Assembly (NCBI GenBank): GCA_030408505.1
Contig: JAUHQI010000004.1
Location: 124,001 to 188,000, forward strand
Length of the DNA: 64,000 bases
Source: Candidatus Sacchlamyda saccharinae
GTDB taxonomy: Bacteria; Chlamydiota; Chlamydiia; Chlamydiales; Rhabdochlamydiaceae
Direction of reading: 5' to 3'
Position numbers and translations under genes: made by a program. Each line of letters starts with the position of its first letter. Position 1 is the first letter of the stretch. Below, one piece after another: positions 17,036 through 25,276 of this stretch. The notes under the pieces were generated by a model. The model was not told where the DNA came from and ran no database searches. It worked only from the letters and a program-made list of their open reading frames with translations.

Positions 17036-17064
17036 ATTATACCGATTAGATTTAATTGTGTAAA
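17036..17064 (-). promoter_or_regulatory. Sigma-70-type promoter for family member 5
   Basis: The minus strand reads TTTACA, 17 bases, TATAAT, about 35 bp upstream of the ATG at 17001. This is one of the best consensus promoters in the window. Confidence 0.65.
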
Positions 17065-17090
17065 TTAGTAGCGTAAAATTTAGTATAAAT

Positions 17091-17123
17091 AAAAAAAGGC
17101 GTGAGGAAGGGTTTCCTCACGCC
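17091..17123 (-). terminator. Strong intrinsic terminator after family member 6
   Basis: The minus strand carries GGCGTGAGGAA and TTCCTCACGCC, an 11-bp perfect stem with a 4-base loop, followed by seven T. It lies 24 bp past the stop of the gene at 17147. Confidence 0.88.
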
Positions 17124-17146
17124 TAAAGAATTAGTTGCAAATTGCT

Positions 17147-17788
17147 TTAAGCAACGATTTGGCCAATAGTTTCGCTCATTACGCCTTTTCCACTCAATAG
17201 AGCTTCTGAGATTGCTTCAAACTGAGCAACTGTACAAACTTTTCCAGCAGCAGCTAAGTTTTGGCAAATCTGCTCTGCATCTCTGCCAGCTACGCGAACT
17301 GGGAAGAAGTAGTCTGCAACACGGCTAGCTGTCTCGGTAACAACAGCAGGAACGCCGTTGTAGTAAAGAGCTGCACCAGCAACTGCTGAGAAAGCAATAG
17401 CTGCTGATTTACCTTTGTTTGCTTTTACTGTAGACGCTGCAGCTTGTAGCTTTGCTACAACAGCTTCTACACGGCTCTTGGGAGCAGATGCAGGAGCTTC
17501 TTTTGCAGGGTTGTATGCGATTGCTCTAGTCTGAACTTTTAGATCTTGAAAAGCTTCAACAGTTTTTTCTCTAAGAGCTTCAAAACGTGAGTTTGAAGCA
17601 AAGTAAAGAGGTGAAGCGATTGCAGTAAGAACTGCAAGAGCAACTAGTTTTACAAGAGCTGCTGTTGCAACTGTTGTTTGTGAGATAACTCTACTGGTCT
17701 CTCTTGCACCAGCAGCAACTTTATTACCAGCAACTGCAGCAAGGTCTTTTGCTGGTTGCATGTTTGGCATATTAAGATTGACTTTCAT
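17147..17788 (-). CDS. Ala-rich two-hydrophobic-segment protein, paralogous family member 6
   Basis: A 213-aa protein. First hydrophobic segment about residues 38-60 (TVATAALVKLVALAVLTAIA), then SPLYFASNSRFEALREK, matching members 4 and 5; second segment about 127-145 followed by YYNGVPAVVTETASRVADYF instead of AYYFGLF. That second form matches the protein at 49696-50832, so this gene links the two branches of the family. AAGGAG lies 8 bp before the ATG. It has its own promoter and strong terminator. Function unknown. Confidence 0.8.
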   Translation of the reverse strand: MKVNLNMPNMQPAKDLAAVAGNKVAAGARETSRVISQTTVATAALVKLVALAVLTAIASPLYFASNSRFEALREKTVEAFQDLKVQTRAIAYNPAKEAPASAPKSRVEAVVAKLQAAASTVKANKGKSAAIAFSAVAGAALYYNGVPAVVTETASRVADYFFPVRVAGRDAEQICQNLAAAGKVCTVAQFEAISEALLSGKGVMSETIGQIVA

Positions 17789-17835
17789 ATTATTGACTCC
17801 TTTTTTATATACAGGGGTTTTTAACTATGATTAGT

Positions 17836-17865
17836 AGTATATCAAGTCTATTTATAATTCGTCAA
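17836..17865 (-). promoter_or_regulatory. Sigma-70-type promoter for family member 6
   Basis: The minus strand reads TTGACG, 18 bases, TATACT, about 48 bp upstream of the ATG at 17788. Confidence 0.6.
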
Positions 17866-17899
17866 TATTAAGAATTATTTATAATTGATAGTAAATATA

Positions 17900-18661
17900 T
17901 TACTTGTTTAGTAATGTGGCTGCAGCTTCATCAACGATCCAGAGTGCTTTACTTTCTTTAGTGCCGATGAGTTGGATGGGATAGCGCTCAGGTCTTAATT
18001 CAGATGAAAAAATTTCTGCTAATGTATTTTTTTTTGAATCGCCGATGACATAGATCGCTGTATTAAGTGCGCTGTTGAGTGCATCGTATGTGAGGGTCAT
18101 GCGCCAAGTGTTTTTTTGAGGAACATAGTTTGCAATAGATAGACGGTTTTCTGCTTTGAGCCCTTCTGTTTGGGGAAAGAGGGAGGCTGTATGCCCATCT
18201 TCACCCATCCCGAGGATCACGAGGTCAAAAGGACGGCCTTGAAGGGTGTTCTGGATGGTTTTTTCGTAGGAGAGGGCATTTTCTTCGATGTTCTCTTCAG
18301 CTACCATTCGGTGGATCTGGTCTTTGGGGATGGGGACGCTAGAAAAGCCGGCATCCATGGCCATCTTAAAATTGCTCTCGGGGTCTTCGGGAGGAACGCT
18401 CCGTTCATCGCCCCAAAATAGGTAAACTTTATTCCAATCGATTTGTTCTTTATAGGGAGAGGCGGTGACAGCTTGGTAAATTTTTTTTGGAGTGCTCCCG
18501 CCTGAGAGGGCGACAAAAAAACTACCATGGTTTTGGATGGCTTCGCGAGCAGTAGAGACGAAATGGCGGACGCAAAGGTCTAGCGTGGCGGTTTCATCTC
18601 CGGGAATGAGGAGGTCTCTTCTTTCATCAAAGGGTTCGATTTTGAGATTGTCAATGTTCAC
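17900..18661 (-). CDS. pgl: 6-phosphogluconolactonase
   Basis: Hydrolyses 6-phosphogluconolactone in the oxidative pentose phosphate pathway, cytosolic. The 253-aa protein has FFVALSGGSTPKKIY, VYLFWGDERSVPPEDPESN and LVILGMGEDGHTASLFP, all diagnostic of the DevB/Pgl family. The start is GTG and overlaps the OpcA-like gene by 11 bp, giving the order zwf, opcA-like, pgl in one transcript. Confidence 0.95.
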   Translation of the reverse strand: MNIDNLKIEPFDERRDLLIPGDETATLDLCVRHFVSTAREAIQNHGSFFVALSGGSTPKKIYQAVTASPYKEQIDWNKVYLFWGDERSVPPEDPESNFKMAMDAGFSSVPIPKDQIHRMVAEENIEENALSYEKTIQNTLQGRPFDLVILGMGEDGHTASLFPQTEGLKAENRLSIANYVPQKNTWRMTLTYDALNSALNTAIYVIGDSKKNTLAEIFSSELRPERYPIQLIGTKESKALWIVDEAAATLLNK

Positions 18662-19745
18662 AGTGAGAAAATTCCTTGCGATTTTGGATTTGCTTGAGAA
18701 GGTTTAAAAAATGTTTACTAGTGCCCTTGTGGCAAATTTCTTTGACAAGGGAGCCCCCCGACTCGTCCTTAGCAAAAATATATTTCAGCGGGATGTCACA
18801 TTTTTCTAGTGTAGAGAGTCGCATACTGATGTGATGGGGCAGATCTAGGTTGCGGCCAAAGGAGAAGTGGTGCTGGTCTTCTGTCTCGAGGTCTACAGAG
18901 ATGATATCGCCTGCTTTGATATTATCGTGCTCTTCTGGGTAGAGGTGAATTTCTACTTCTCCCCCCTCGCGGGCATAGGTGAGGGTGTATTTGCCATTTT
19001 CTTGATTTGCTTTGGTCAAACTCCAACCTAGTTGGCAGGCGAGCCAGCCCTGTAGGTAAAGGGCTTGGATTTGGGTGTGACAGGTATAAGTGGATTCTTT
19101 GGCGTTGTAGAGGATCTGGATTTTACTTGTTTTGCGTAAGAGGTTGAGGCGTTTTTCGGTATAAAATGTGGAGGCCATTAGGTCGCGCCAGCTCTCCATG
19201 CGGGCCCAATTGAGGTCGGCGATATTGAGTTGTGGGGTTTCTGCAATCTCGAGGAGGTTTTTGGCAAAGGTAGATAGGTCTGAGATGGCTTCTGAGTCAA
19301 AAATAATCCGATCGGCCAGTTTTTTCACCTCGTCGAAGAGGGGGGAGGGGGTTTGGGGGTCTTCGGCCCAGATCACGTAGACAGGAAGGTCAGGGACAAT
19401 ATGGGGTAGCATGACAAAGGGGACTTTTTCTGCTTGTGTCCCCGCTACATCGATTTGGATGAAGTCGCAGGCGATATCCGATTCCTTTTCGTTTACGGGC
19501 ACAACAGAAACGCGGGTGTTGAGGTGATCGCCTTCAGCATCTGACGAGATAAAAATGACTCTCGAGGGGAATTTCTCAAGCACTTTTTGTGAGATTTCGC
19601 GGATATACTCGGCTCGTAACTTTTTCTTAGTATAGAAGATGAGGTTAAAGAGGGAGGCCCTGACTTTATTGGAGGACTCTAAGGTTTCCCAAAGTCGTAT
19701 CAGCTCAGAGCGGATCTCGGAAGGGGGGATGATATCGGTTGTCAT
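18651..19745 (-). CDS. opcA: OpcA-like glucose-6-phosphate dehydrogenase assembly protein
   Basis: A 364-aa protein resembling OpcA, which in cyanobacteria and actinobacteria activates or assembles glucose-6-phosphate dehydrogenase. Visible features are the central DLPVYVIWAEDPQ segment, IIFDSEAISDL and DLNWARMESWRDLMASTFY, the last matching the OpcA core. The ATG at 19745 overlaps the zwf stop as ATGA and is preferred to an upstream start that would lie deep inside zwf. Placement directly between zwf and pgl supports the role. The activating function is inferred from the family. Confidence 0.82.
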   Translation of the reverse strand: MTTDIIPPSEIRSELIRLWETLESSNKVRASLFNLIFYTKKKLRAEYIREISQKVLEKFPSRVIFISSDAEGDHLNTRVSVVPVNEKESDIACDFIQIDVAGTQAEKVPFVMLPHIVPDLPVYVIWAEDPQTPSPLFDEVKKLADRIIFDSEAISDLSTFAKNLLEIAETPQLNIADLNWARMESWRDLMASTFYTEKRLNLLRKTSKIQILYNAKESTYTCHTQIQALYLQGWLACQLGWSLTKANQENGKYTLTYAREGGEVEIHLYPEEHDNIKAGDIISVDLETEDQHHFSFGRNLDLPHHISMRLSTLEKCDIPLKYIFAKDESGGSLVKEICHKGTSKHFLNLLKQIQNRKEFSHCEH

Positions 19746-21277
19746 AGGATCCTCCACTTGCGCCCGTCTTGGGTCATCATTTGCTCGGCTTGCTTTGGTC
19801 CCCACGTTCCTGCAGCGTAATTGGGGAAGTCGTCTGGCTTTGTGTTTTGCCACTCCTCTAGAACAGGAGTGAGCAATTCCCAAGAATTAAACACTTCGTC
19901 TTGGCGGGCAAAGAGGGTGTTATCGCCCATCATACAGTCTAAAATCAGCCTCTCGTAGGCCTCTGGAGGCGACATACCAAAGTAGGAGCCGTAGCGGAAA
20001 TCCATCTTCACAGGTTGGATAGGGCTCGCAGGCCCTGGCACTTTGCAATTGATTTTTAGGGCTATCCCTTCATCTGGTTGGACGCGGATTGCGAGGACGT
20101 TTGGCTCGTGTTGCTGGCCATGTTCTTGGAAAAGGACTCCAGGAGGGTGTTTAAATTGGATAGCAATCTCGGTGGCTCTTTTGGGCAATCGCTTGCCCGC
20201 TCGCAAATAGAAGGGGATACCGTGCCAGCGCCAGTTATCGATGAAAAGGCGCATAGCGAGGAAGGTCTCTACGCTCGAATTGGGGTCGACTTTATCCTCT
20301 TCTCTGTATCCTTTGGCCTCTTCTCCGCCGACAAAGCCTTTCCCGTACTGGCCGCGGACGATGGATGTTTTGAAATCGTCTTTAGTAAAGGGACGGAGCG
20401 CTTTTAAGACTTTGACTTTTTCATCATGGATCGCGCCAGCAGAGAGCGAGCTAGGAGGCTCCATGGCCACTAAAGAGAGGATCTGCATCATGTGGTTTTG
20501 GAGGATGTCGCGCAAAAGGCCGGCTTCTTCAAAAAAGGCCCCACGAGAGCCGATTCCAATTTCTTCGGCGACGGTGATCTGCACATGATCGATGTAGCGA
20601 TTGTTCCAGAGGGATTCGAAAAGGGAATTAGCGAAACGGAAGACCATCAGGTTTTGGACAGTCTCCTTGCCCAGGTAGTGGTCAATTCGATAGATCTGAT
20701 CCTCAGAGAGGAACTGCAATAGCTCATTTTGCAGAGCGTGGGCCGATTCTAAATCGTGTCCAAAAGGTTTTTCAATGATGATCCGTGACCACTTATCCTT
20801 GTCCTTTTCTTCGTCGTAGATGAGTCCTTTCTCATGCAAATTCTCACAGATAGTTGTGAAAAATCTAGGTTGTGTAGAGAGATAAAATACTCGGTTGCCT
20901 TTGGTTCCCAAACGGCCATCTAAGTCTTTGAGGAAAGTATCAAGTGATGCATACCCTTCTTTATCGGGGAATTCAGAGCGGTGATAAAAAATTTGTTGCT
21001 CAAAGTTCTTCCAGACCTCTTCGTCGACCGGTTTTACGCGGGAGAACTTGTTGATCGCCTCTTTCATCTCATTGCGGAACTGCTCATGCGTTTTGTCACG
21101 CCTTGCAAAGCCGACAACGGCAAATTGAGAGGGGAGTTGCCCTTCTCTTGCGAGGTTATAAATAGCGGGTAAAAGTTTGCGAGCGGTCAGATCTCCCGTC
21201 GCCCCAAAGATCACCAAAATACACGGATCAATGAAACGGGATGAGACGCCAGGTTCTTCAAGAGGGTGGTCATTCAT
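19742..21277 (-). CDS. zwf: Glucose-6-phosphate 1-dehydrogenase
   Basis: Oxidises glucose-6-phosphate to the lactone with NADP. The 511-aa sequence has the coenzyme site VIFGATGDLTARKLLPA, the substrate-binding signature RIDHYLGKETVQNL, EKPFGHD, and AGKRLPKR. Full length. It is the first gene of the zwf-opcA-pgl unit; the palindromic element of 21354-21721 lies just upstream and may hold the regulatory region. Confidence 0.97.
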   Translation of the reverse strand: MNDHPLEEPGVSSRFIDPCILVIFGATGDLTARKLLPAIYNLAREGQLPSQFAVVGFARRDKTHEQFRNEMKEAINKFSRVKPVDEEVWKNFEQQIFYHRSEFPDKEGYASLDTFLKDLDGRLGTKGNRVFYLSTQPRFFTTICENLHEKGLIYDEEKDKDKWSRIIIEKPFGHDLESAHALQNELLQFLSEDQIYRIDHYLGKETVQNLMVFRFANSLFESLWNNRYIDHVQITVAEEIGIGSRGAFFEEAGLLRDILQNHMMQILSLVAMEPPSSLSAGAIHDEKVKVLKALRPFTKDDFKTSIVRGQYGKGFVGGEEAKGYREEDKVDPNSSVETFLAMRLFIDNWRWHGIPFYLRAGKRLPKRATEIAIQFKHPPGVLFQEHGQQHEPNVLAIRVQPDEGIALKINCKVPGPASPIQPVKMDFRYGSYFGMSPPEAYERLILDCMMGDNTLFARQDEVFNSWELLTPVLEEWQNTKPDDFPNYAAGTWGPKQAEQMMTQDGRKWRIL

Positions 21278-21353
21278 ACATCTATCAAATCAAGAACTTT
21301 GAATTATTTCAACCTCGAATATGCGGGGTGGTAGATAAAAAGGGGGGGGGAGC

Positions 21354-21721
21354 TAGGTTAGGGCCACTAGCATTTTCTTTTGCGGGGCAAATTTTCGTTT
21401 GCCCCGTCCAGCGGCTCTGCCGTCTTGAGCTAATCTGGCTGCGATAAATCGGATCCTACGCTCAGCAGTCTGTGTAAAACACTATCCTGCTTCACATGGA
21501 CCGATTTCTCATTGCCATAATAGCCATCGGCTGCTCGAGCTTTCAAGAGGGACTCCGTCCTCTTTCAGGTCGCTCGCAGAGCCCGTTCATTTGTGGTTAA
21601 GCGCTTACTTGAATTCATGTGGCCCTCCAGAGGACGAGAAAGGGGGCGGAGCCGGCTTTTTCGCTTCTGGAGCCCGATGGGGCCCTGACAAACCTGTTTG
21701 TGTTTTGAATTTGCCCTAACC
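21354..21721. repeat. Palindromic intergenic element, copy A
   Basis: About 368 bp between ruvX and zwf, diverged homologue of 47957-48364. It starts with CTAGGTTAGGGCCACTAG and ends with GCCCTAACC, so the ends carry the inverted GGTTAGGGC. Inside are three hairpins in order: H1 at 21383-21406 (CGGGGCAAA / TTTGCCCCG), H2 at 21412-21422 (CGGC-TCT-GCCG) followed by TCTTGAG, and H3 at 21545-21564 (AAGAGGG, loop ACTCCG, TCCTCTT). The motif ATAGCCATCGGCTGC precedes H3. No open frame of note. The right end overlaps the last three codons of ruvX including its stop. Confidence 0.75.
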
Positions 21722-22144
21722 GTATGTTTGGTTGGAGTCTAGGTAGTTTTGGAGGATTGCGCTGGCGGCCATCGCATCGACGTACTTGGTCCGTTTTTTA
21801 CGACTCATCTCTGCTTCTTTTAATGTCCTCTCCACTTGCGCGGTGGTGAGTCTTTCGTCCCAAAGGACTATCTCTTTTTCTGTGAGCTCGCCCAGGTGCT
21901 TGGCAAGCTCGCGCACCTCTAGCGAGCCGGGACTTTCCTTGCCGTTCATCAAGAGGGGGAGGCCAATCACGATTTTTTCCACGGGCTCGTGGGCTTTGAG
22001 TTCGCTTAGGATAAGCTCTGCGGTCTCTTTGAGGGTCTTTTTTGCTTGAAGAGCTTTGATGGGGGAGGCGATGATGCGCATCGGGTCTGAGAGGGCAAAA
22101 CCGATGCGTACTTTTCCGTAATCTATTCCGGCGATCCGTTTCAA
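21716..22144 (-). CDS. ruvX: Putative pre-16S rRNA nuclease RuvX/YqgF
   Basis: A 142-aa RNase H-fold protein (YqgF family), implicated in 16S rRNA 5' maturation. It begins MKRIAGIDYGKVRIGFALSD, with the first catalytic Asp in GIDYGKVRIG, then VIGLPLLMNG and LWDERLTTAQVE, and the last acidic site in YVDAMAAS. The start overlaps pyrG by 4 bp (ATGA). The final codons, GGT TAG, come from the terminal repeat of the palindromic element. Confidence 0.93.
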   Translation of the reverse strand: MKRIAGIDYGKVRIGFALSDPMRIIASPIKALQAKKTLKETAELILSELKAHEPVEKIVIGLPLLMNGKESPGSLEVRELAKHLGELTEKEIVLWDERLTTAQVERTLKEAEMSRKKRTKYVDAMAASAILQNYLDSNQTYG

Positions 22145-23748
22145 GATTCCTCTCGGTTTGCAGCGGCGGCAATGAAGTCTCTAAAGAGGGGGTGGGCTTC
22201 TGTCGGTCGTGATTTGAACTCGGGGTGGTACTGGACACCCACCATCCATGGATGATCTTTTACTTCTGCGATCTCGCAGAGCTTATCATTTTCCATAACT
22301 CCAGTGAGGATGAGACCCTTTTCTTCGAGTGGCTCTTTAAAAGTGTTGTTGAACTCATACCGGTGGCGGTGTCTTTCAGAAATAACATCTGTTTTATAAG
22401 CATTGAAGGCTTTACTGTCTTTTTTCAGAGAGCAGTTGTAGGCGCCCAGGCGCATGCTGCCACCTAAGTTTTTAACGTCTCGCTGCTCGCTTAAAAGGGA
22501 GATGATCGGGTGAGGGGTTTCTGCATCCATTTCAGTGCTGTTGGCGTCTTTTAGGCCTACTGCGTGCCGAGCAAACTCAACGCAGAGGACCTGCATACCA
22601 AGACAGAGGCCGAAGTAGGGGGTTTTGGTTTCTCTACAGTGTTTAGCTGTTAAGATTTTACCCATCCAGCCCCGCTCGCCAAAGCCTCCCGGAACGAGAT
22701 AGCCGTCACAATCGCCGATGTTGAGATCGCCATTGTGGATCACCTTATCTGCTTCGTAGGTTTCGATTTCGAGTTTTACTTGATTGGCTGTGGCTGCGTG
22801 CTGCAGGGCTTCAAAGACAGACTTGTAGGCATCTTTGTGCTCGAGATATTTACCCACGATCCCGATCTTGACCGTTTTCTTGGGGTTACGCATTTTATCT
22901 AGCATTTGCTTCCACTCGGTCAAATCGGCTTTCCCTTTTTCTAAGTCGAGTAGATCACACACCTTGCTGTCGAGCTCTTGCTTGTGCAATTCGAGGGGCA
23001 CTTCGTAAATGCTAAAGTCGACGTCGGGTTCGTCGATCACTGCTTCTCTTGCAACACTACAGTGGAGACTTATTTTGTCTTTGATTTCTTCTGGAAGAGG
23101 ATCCTCGCAGCGAACCAAAAGGATATCGGGGATGATCCCAATTTCTCTTAGAACCATCACAGAGTGTTGCGTGGGTTTAGATTTCAGCTCGCCAGCGGCT
23201 TTCAAAAAGGGGACATATGTGAGGTGAATGTTGATGCAATCTTTTGGGCGTTCATGCCGAAATTGTCTAATCGCCTCTAAGAAAGGGAGCGACTCGATGT
23301 CACCGGCTGTCCCGCCAATTTCAACAAGGACAACATCATTGTCGATGACCTGATTGGAAGCGTCGATGATCCGTTGTTTGATCTCATCGGTGATATGGGG
23401 TACCACTTGGACTGTCTTGCCCAAATAATCGCCTCGGCGCTCTTTCTTGATCACCGTTTCGTAAATTTGACCTGAAGTAGAGTTGGAGAGTTTGCAAATC
23501 GGGGAGTTGGAGTAGCGGTAGTAGTGTCCAAGGTCCAGATCGGTCTCCGCCCCGTCATCAGTGACGTAAACTTCGCCATGTTGAAAAGGGTTCATGGTTC
23601 CAGGGTCGACATTTAGGTAGGGATCTAATTTTAGCATCGCCACTTTTAGGCCTCTAGCCTCTAGGAGCATCGCGATCGATCCCGAGGTAAGACCTTTGCC
23701 AAGTGAGGAGACAACTCCTCCTGTAATAAAGATGTATTTTGGTTGCAT
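22141..23748 (-). CDS. pyrG: CTP synthase
   Basis: Makes CTP from UTP with ATP and glutamine. From the ATG at 23748 it is 535 aa and begins MQPKYIFITGGVVSSLGKGL, the invariant start; an in-frame upstream start would add nine residues and is rejected. The N-terminal synthetase domain has HITDEIKQRI; the C-terminal glutaminase domain has GLCLGMQ with the catalytic cysteine, and GVQYHPEFKSRPTEAHPLF. Divergent from serine dehydratase across 48 bp. Confidence 0.97.
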   Translation of the reverse strand: MQPKYIFITGGVVSSLGKGLTSGSIAMLLEARGLKVAMLKLDPYLNVDPGTMNPFQHGEVYVTDDGAETDLDLGHYYRYSNSPICKLSNSTSGQIYETVIKKERRGDYLGKTVQVVPHITDEIKQRIIDASNQVIDNDVVLVEIGGTAGDIESLPFLEAIRQFRHERPKDCINIHLTYVPFLKAAGELKSKPTQHSVMVLREIGIIPDILLVRCEDPLPEEIKDKISLHCSVAREAVIDEPDVDFSIYEVPLELHKQELDSKVCDLLDLEKGKADLTEWKQMLDKMRNPKKTVKIGIVGKYLEHKDAYKSVFEALQHAATANQVKLEIETYEADKVIHNGDLNIGDCDGYLVPGGFGERGWMGKILTAKHCRETKTPYFGLCLGMQVLCVEFARHAVGLKDANSTEMDAETPHPIISLLSEQRDVKNLGGSMRLGAYNCSLKKDSKAFNAYKTDVISERHRHRYEFNNTFKEPLEEKGLILTGVMENDKLCEIAEVKDHPWMVGVQYHPEFKSRPTEAHPLFRDFIAAAANREES

Positions 23749-23796
23749 AATTTCAGATTTACAGTGTACGCTCAAGAGAAAATAATTGTAAAGCTT

Positions 23797-25170
23797 ATGC
23801 CTGTTTCACTATTTCAAATCTTTTCTATTGGAATCGGTCCCTCAAGCTCACACACCGTAGGGCCGATGCGCGCGGCGTATCTGTTCATTTCCGATATTGA
23901 AAACAACGACAGACTCGATGAGGTAGCCAATATCCGGATCGAGCTCTTTGGCTCGCTTGCGATGACAGGCCACGGGCACGGGACCGACATCGCCGTTCTT
24001 CTCGGCCTCGAAGGAGAAAAGCCCGAAGATTGTGACCCCACCACCGTTGATCCCAGAGTCGCCTTCATCCTAAGCAATTGCACCATCAACCTCCTCTCGA
24101 AAAGAACCATCTCCTTCCATAAAGAGACCGATCTCATCTTTCACAAAGGAAGACGCCTTCCCTACCACTCCAATGCGATGCGCTTCAAAGCCTTTGACCA
24201 GTTCGGGGCCGAACTCTACAAGCAGATTTTTTATTCCGTAGGTGGCGGCTTTACCATCGACCACGAGCAGATCTTCACCCCCGCCTCTGTTGAAGAGGGC
24301 CCCCAACTTCCCTACCCCTTCACTACCTGTGAAGAGCTCCTCTCCCACTGCAGAGAAAAAACCATCGCACAGGTCATGCTTGAAAATGAAAAAGCGTGGC
24401 GCACCGAAGAAGAGATCCGAGCCGGCATTTTGAAAATCTGGGGCGTGATGAAAGACTCAGTTCGTAGGGGCTGTGAAACCGAAGGGGTTCTCCCTGGCGG
24501 TCTCGAAGTAAAGCGAAGAGCCTCCTCTCTTCTCAAGCGCTTAGAAAATGCCCCCCTAGACCACGCCTCAATCCTCGACTGGACCTCCCTCTTTGCCCTG
24601 GCCGTCAACGAAGAGAACGCCGCAGGCGGGCGGATTGTCACCGCCCCCACAAACGGCGCTGCAGGTGTTATCCCCGCCGTCCTCCACTACTACATGAAAT
24701 TCTGTGAAAACCCCACAGAAGACGACGTCATCACCTTCTTCCTCACCACAGCAGCCGTTGGTATCCTCTACAAAGAGGGGGCCTCATTCTCCGCCGCTGA
24801 AATGGGTTGTCAAGGGGAAGTAGGGGTTGCCTGCTCGATGGCCGCCGCCGGCCTCGCCGCCATCCTCGGCGCCACCAACAAACAGATCGAATCGGCCGCG
24901 GAAATAGGTATGGAGCACAATCTAGGCCTTACTTGCGACCCCATTGCAGGCCTTGTGCAAGTTCCCTGCATCGAGCGCAACACTATGGGCGCTATCCAAG
25001 CGATTAACGCCGCGCGTCTTGCGATGCAACGCGACACAGAGCCTCTCGTCACCCTCGATCAAGTGATCAAGACCATGCACCAAACGGGCCTCGACATGAA
25101 GCATCACTACAAAGAGACCTCTGAGGGTGGTCTTGCTATCCACGTCTCCGTCGGTATCCCCGAATGTTAA
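23797..25170 (+). CDS. sdaA: L-serine ammonia-lyase (iron-sulfur, single chain)
   Basis: Deaminates L-serine to pyruvate using an oxygen-sensitive 4Fe-4S cluster. The 457-aa protein begins MPVSLFQIFSIGIGPSSSHT, the invariant beta-domain start of SdaA/SdaB; the frame is open 18 codons further upstream but this ATG fits the family. The catalytic domain has APTNGAAGVIPAVLHYY and the cluster cysteines in EMGCQGEVGVACSM and LTCDPIAGLVQVPCIERN. The region is notably GC-rich at third positions compared with the Ala-rich gene cluster. It would let the organism use serine as a carbon source. Confidence 0.94.
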   Translation: MPVSLFQIFSIGIGPSSSHTVGPMRAAYLFISDIENNDRLDEVANIRIELFGSLAMTGHGHGTDIAVLLGLEGEKPEDCDPTTVDPRVAFILSNCTINLLSKRTISFHKETDLIFHKGRRLPYHSNAMRFKAFDQFGAELYKQIFYSVGGGFTIDHEQIFTPASVEEGPQLPYPFTTCEELLSHCREKTIAQVMLENEKAWRTEEEIRAGILKIWGVMKDSVRRGCETEGVLPGGLEVKRRASSLLKRLENAPLDHASILDWTSLFALAVNEENAAGGRIVTAPTNGAAGVIPAVLHYYMKFCENPTEDDVITFFLTTAAVGILYKEGASFSAAEMGCQGEVGVACSMAAAGLAAILGATNKQIESAAEIGMEHNLGLTCDPIAGLVQVPCIERNTMGAIQAINAARLAMQRDTEPLVTLDQVIKTMHQTGLDMKHHYKETSEGGLAIHVSVGIPEC

Positions 25171-25276
25171 ATAATTTACTGTGTCTCCTATTCATCTTTA
25201 CAATCTAAAAAATCCCATTTCTCAGTGTTGTAAAAAAATGTTTTCTCCTCTAGTTTAAGGGGCTTTGGAGGTCACT

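Noticed and set aside
11394-17788. N-x-T sequons in the paralogous family as glycosylation sites
   Set aside because: The NAT triplets lie in a conserved PW-x-NAT repeat and no N-glycosylation genes were seen in the window; no support for glycosylation.
21278-21715. RNase P RNA or tmRNA in the gap between ruvX and zwf
   Set aside because: No GAGGAAAGTCC block of RNase P and no tRNA-like ends of tmRNA; the gap is filled by the palindromic element.
22225-23227. Several 70-90 codon frames on the plus strand opposite pyrG
   Set aside because: They lie wholly inside a conserved gene and have no ribosome sites.
24242-25143. Arg/Ser/Pro-rich frames within the serine dehydratase gene
   Set aside because: High third-position GC in sdaA removes stops in other frames; the sdaA motifs are complete.
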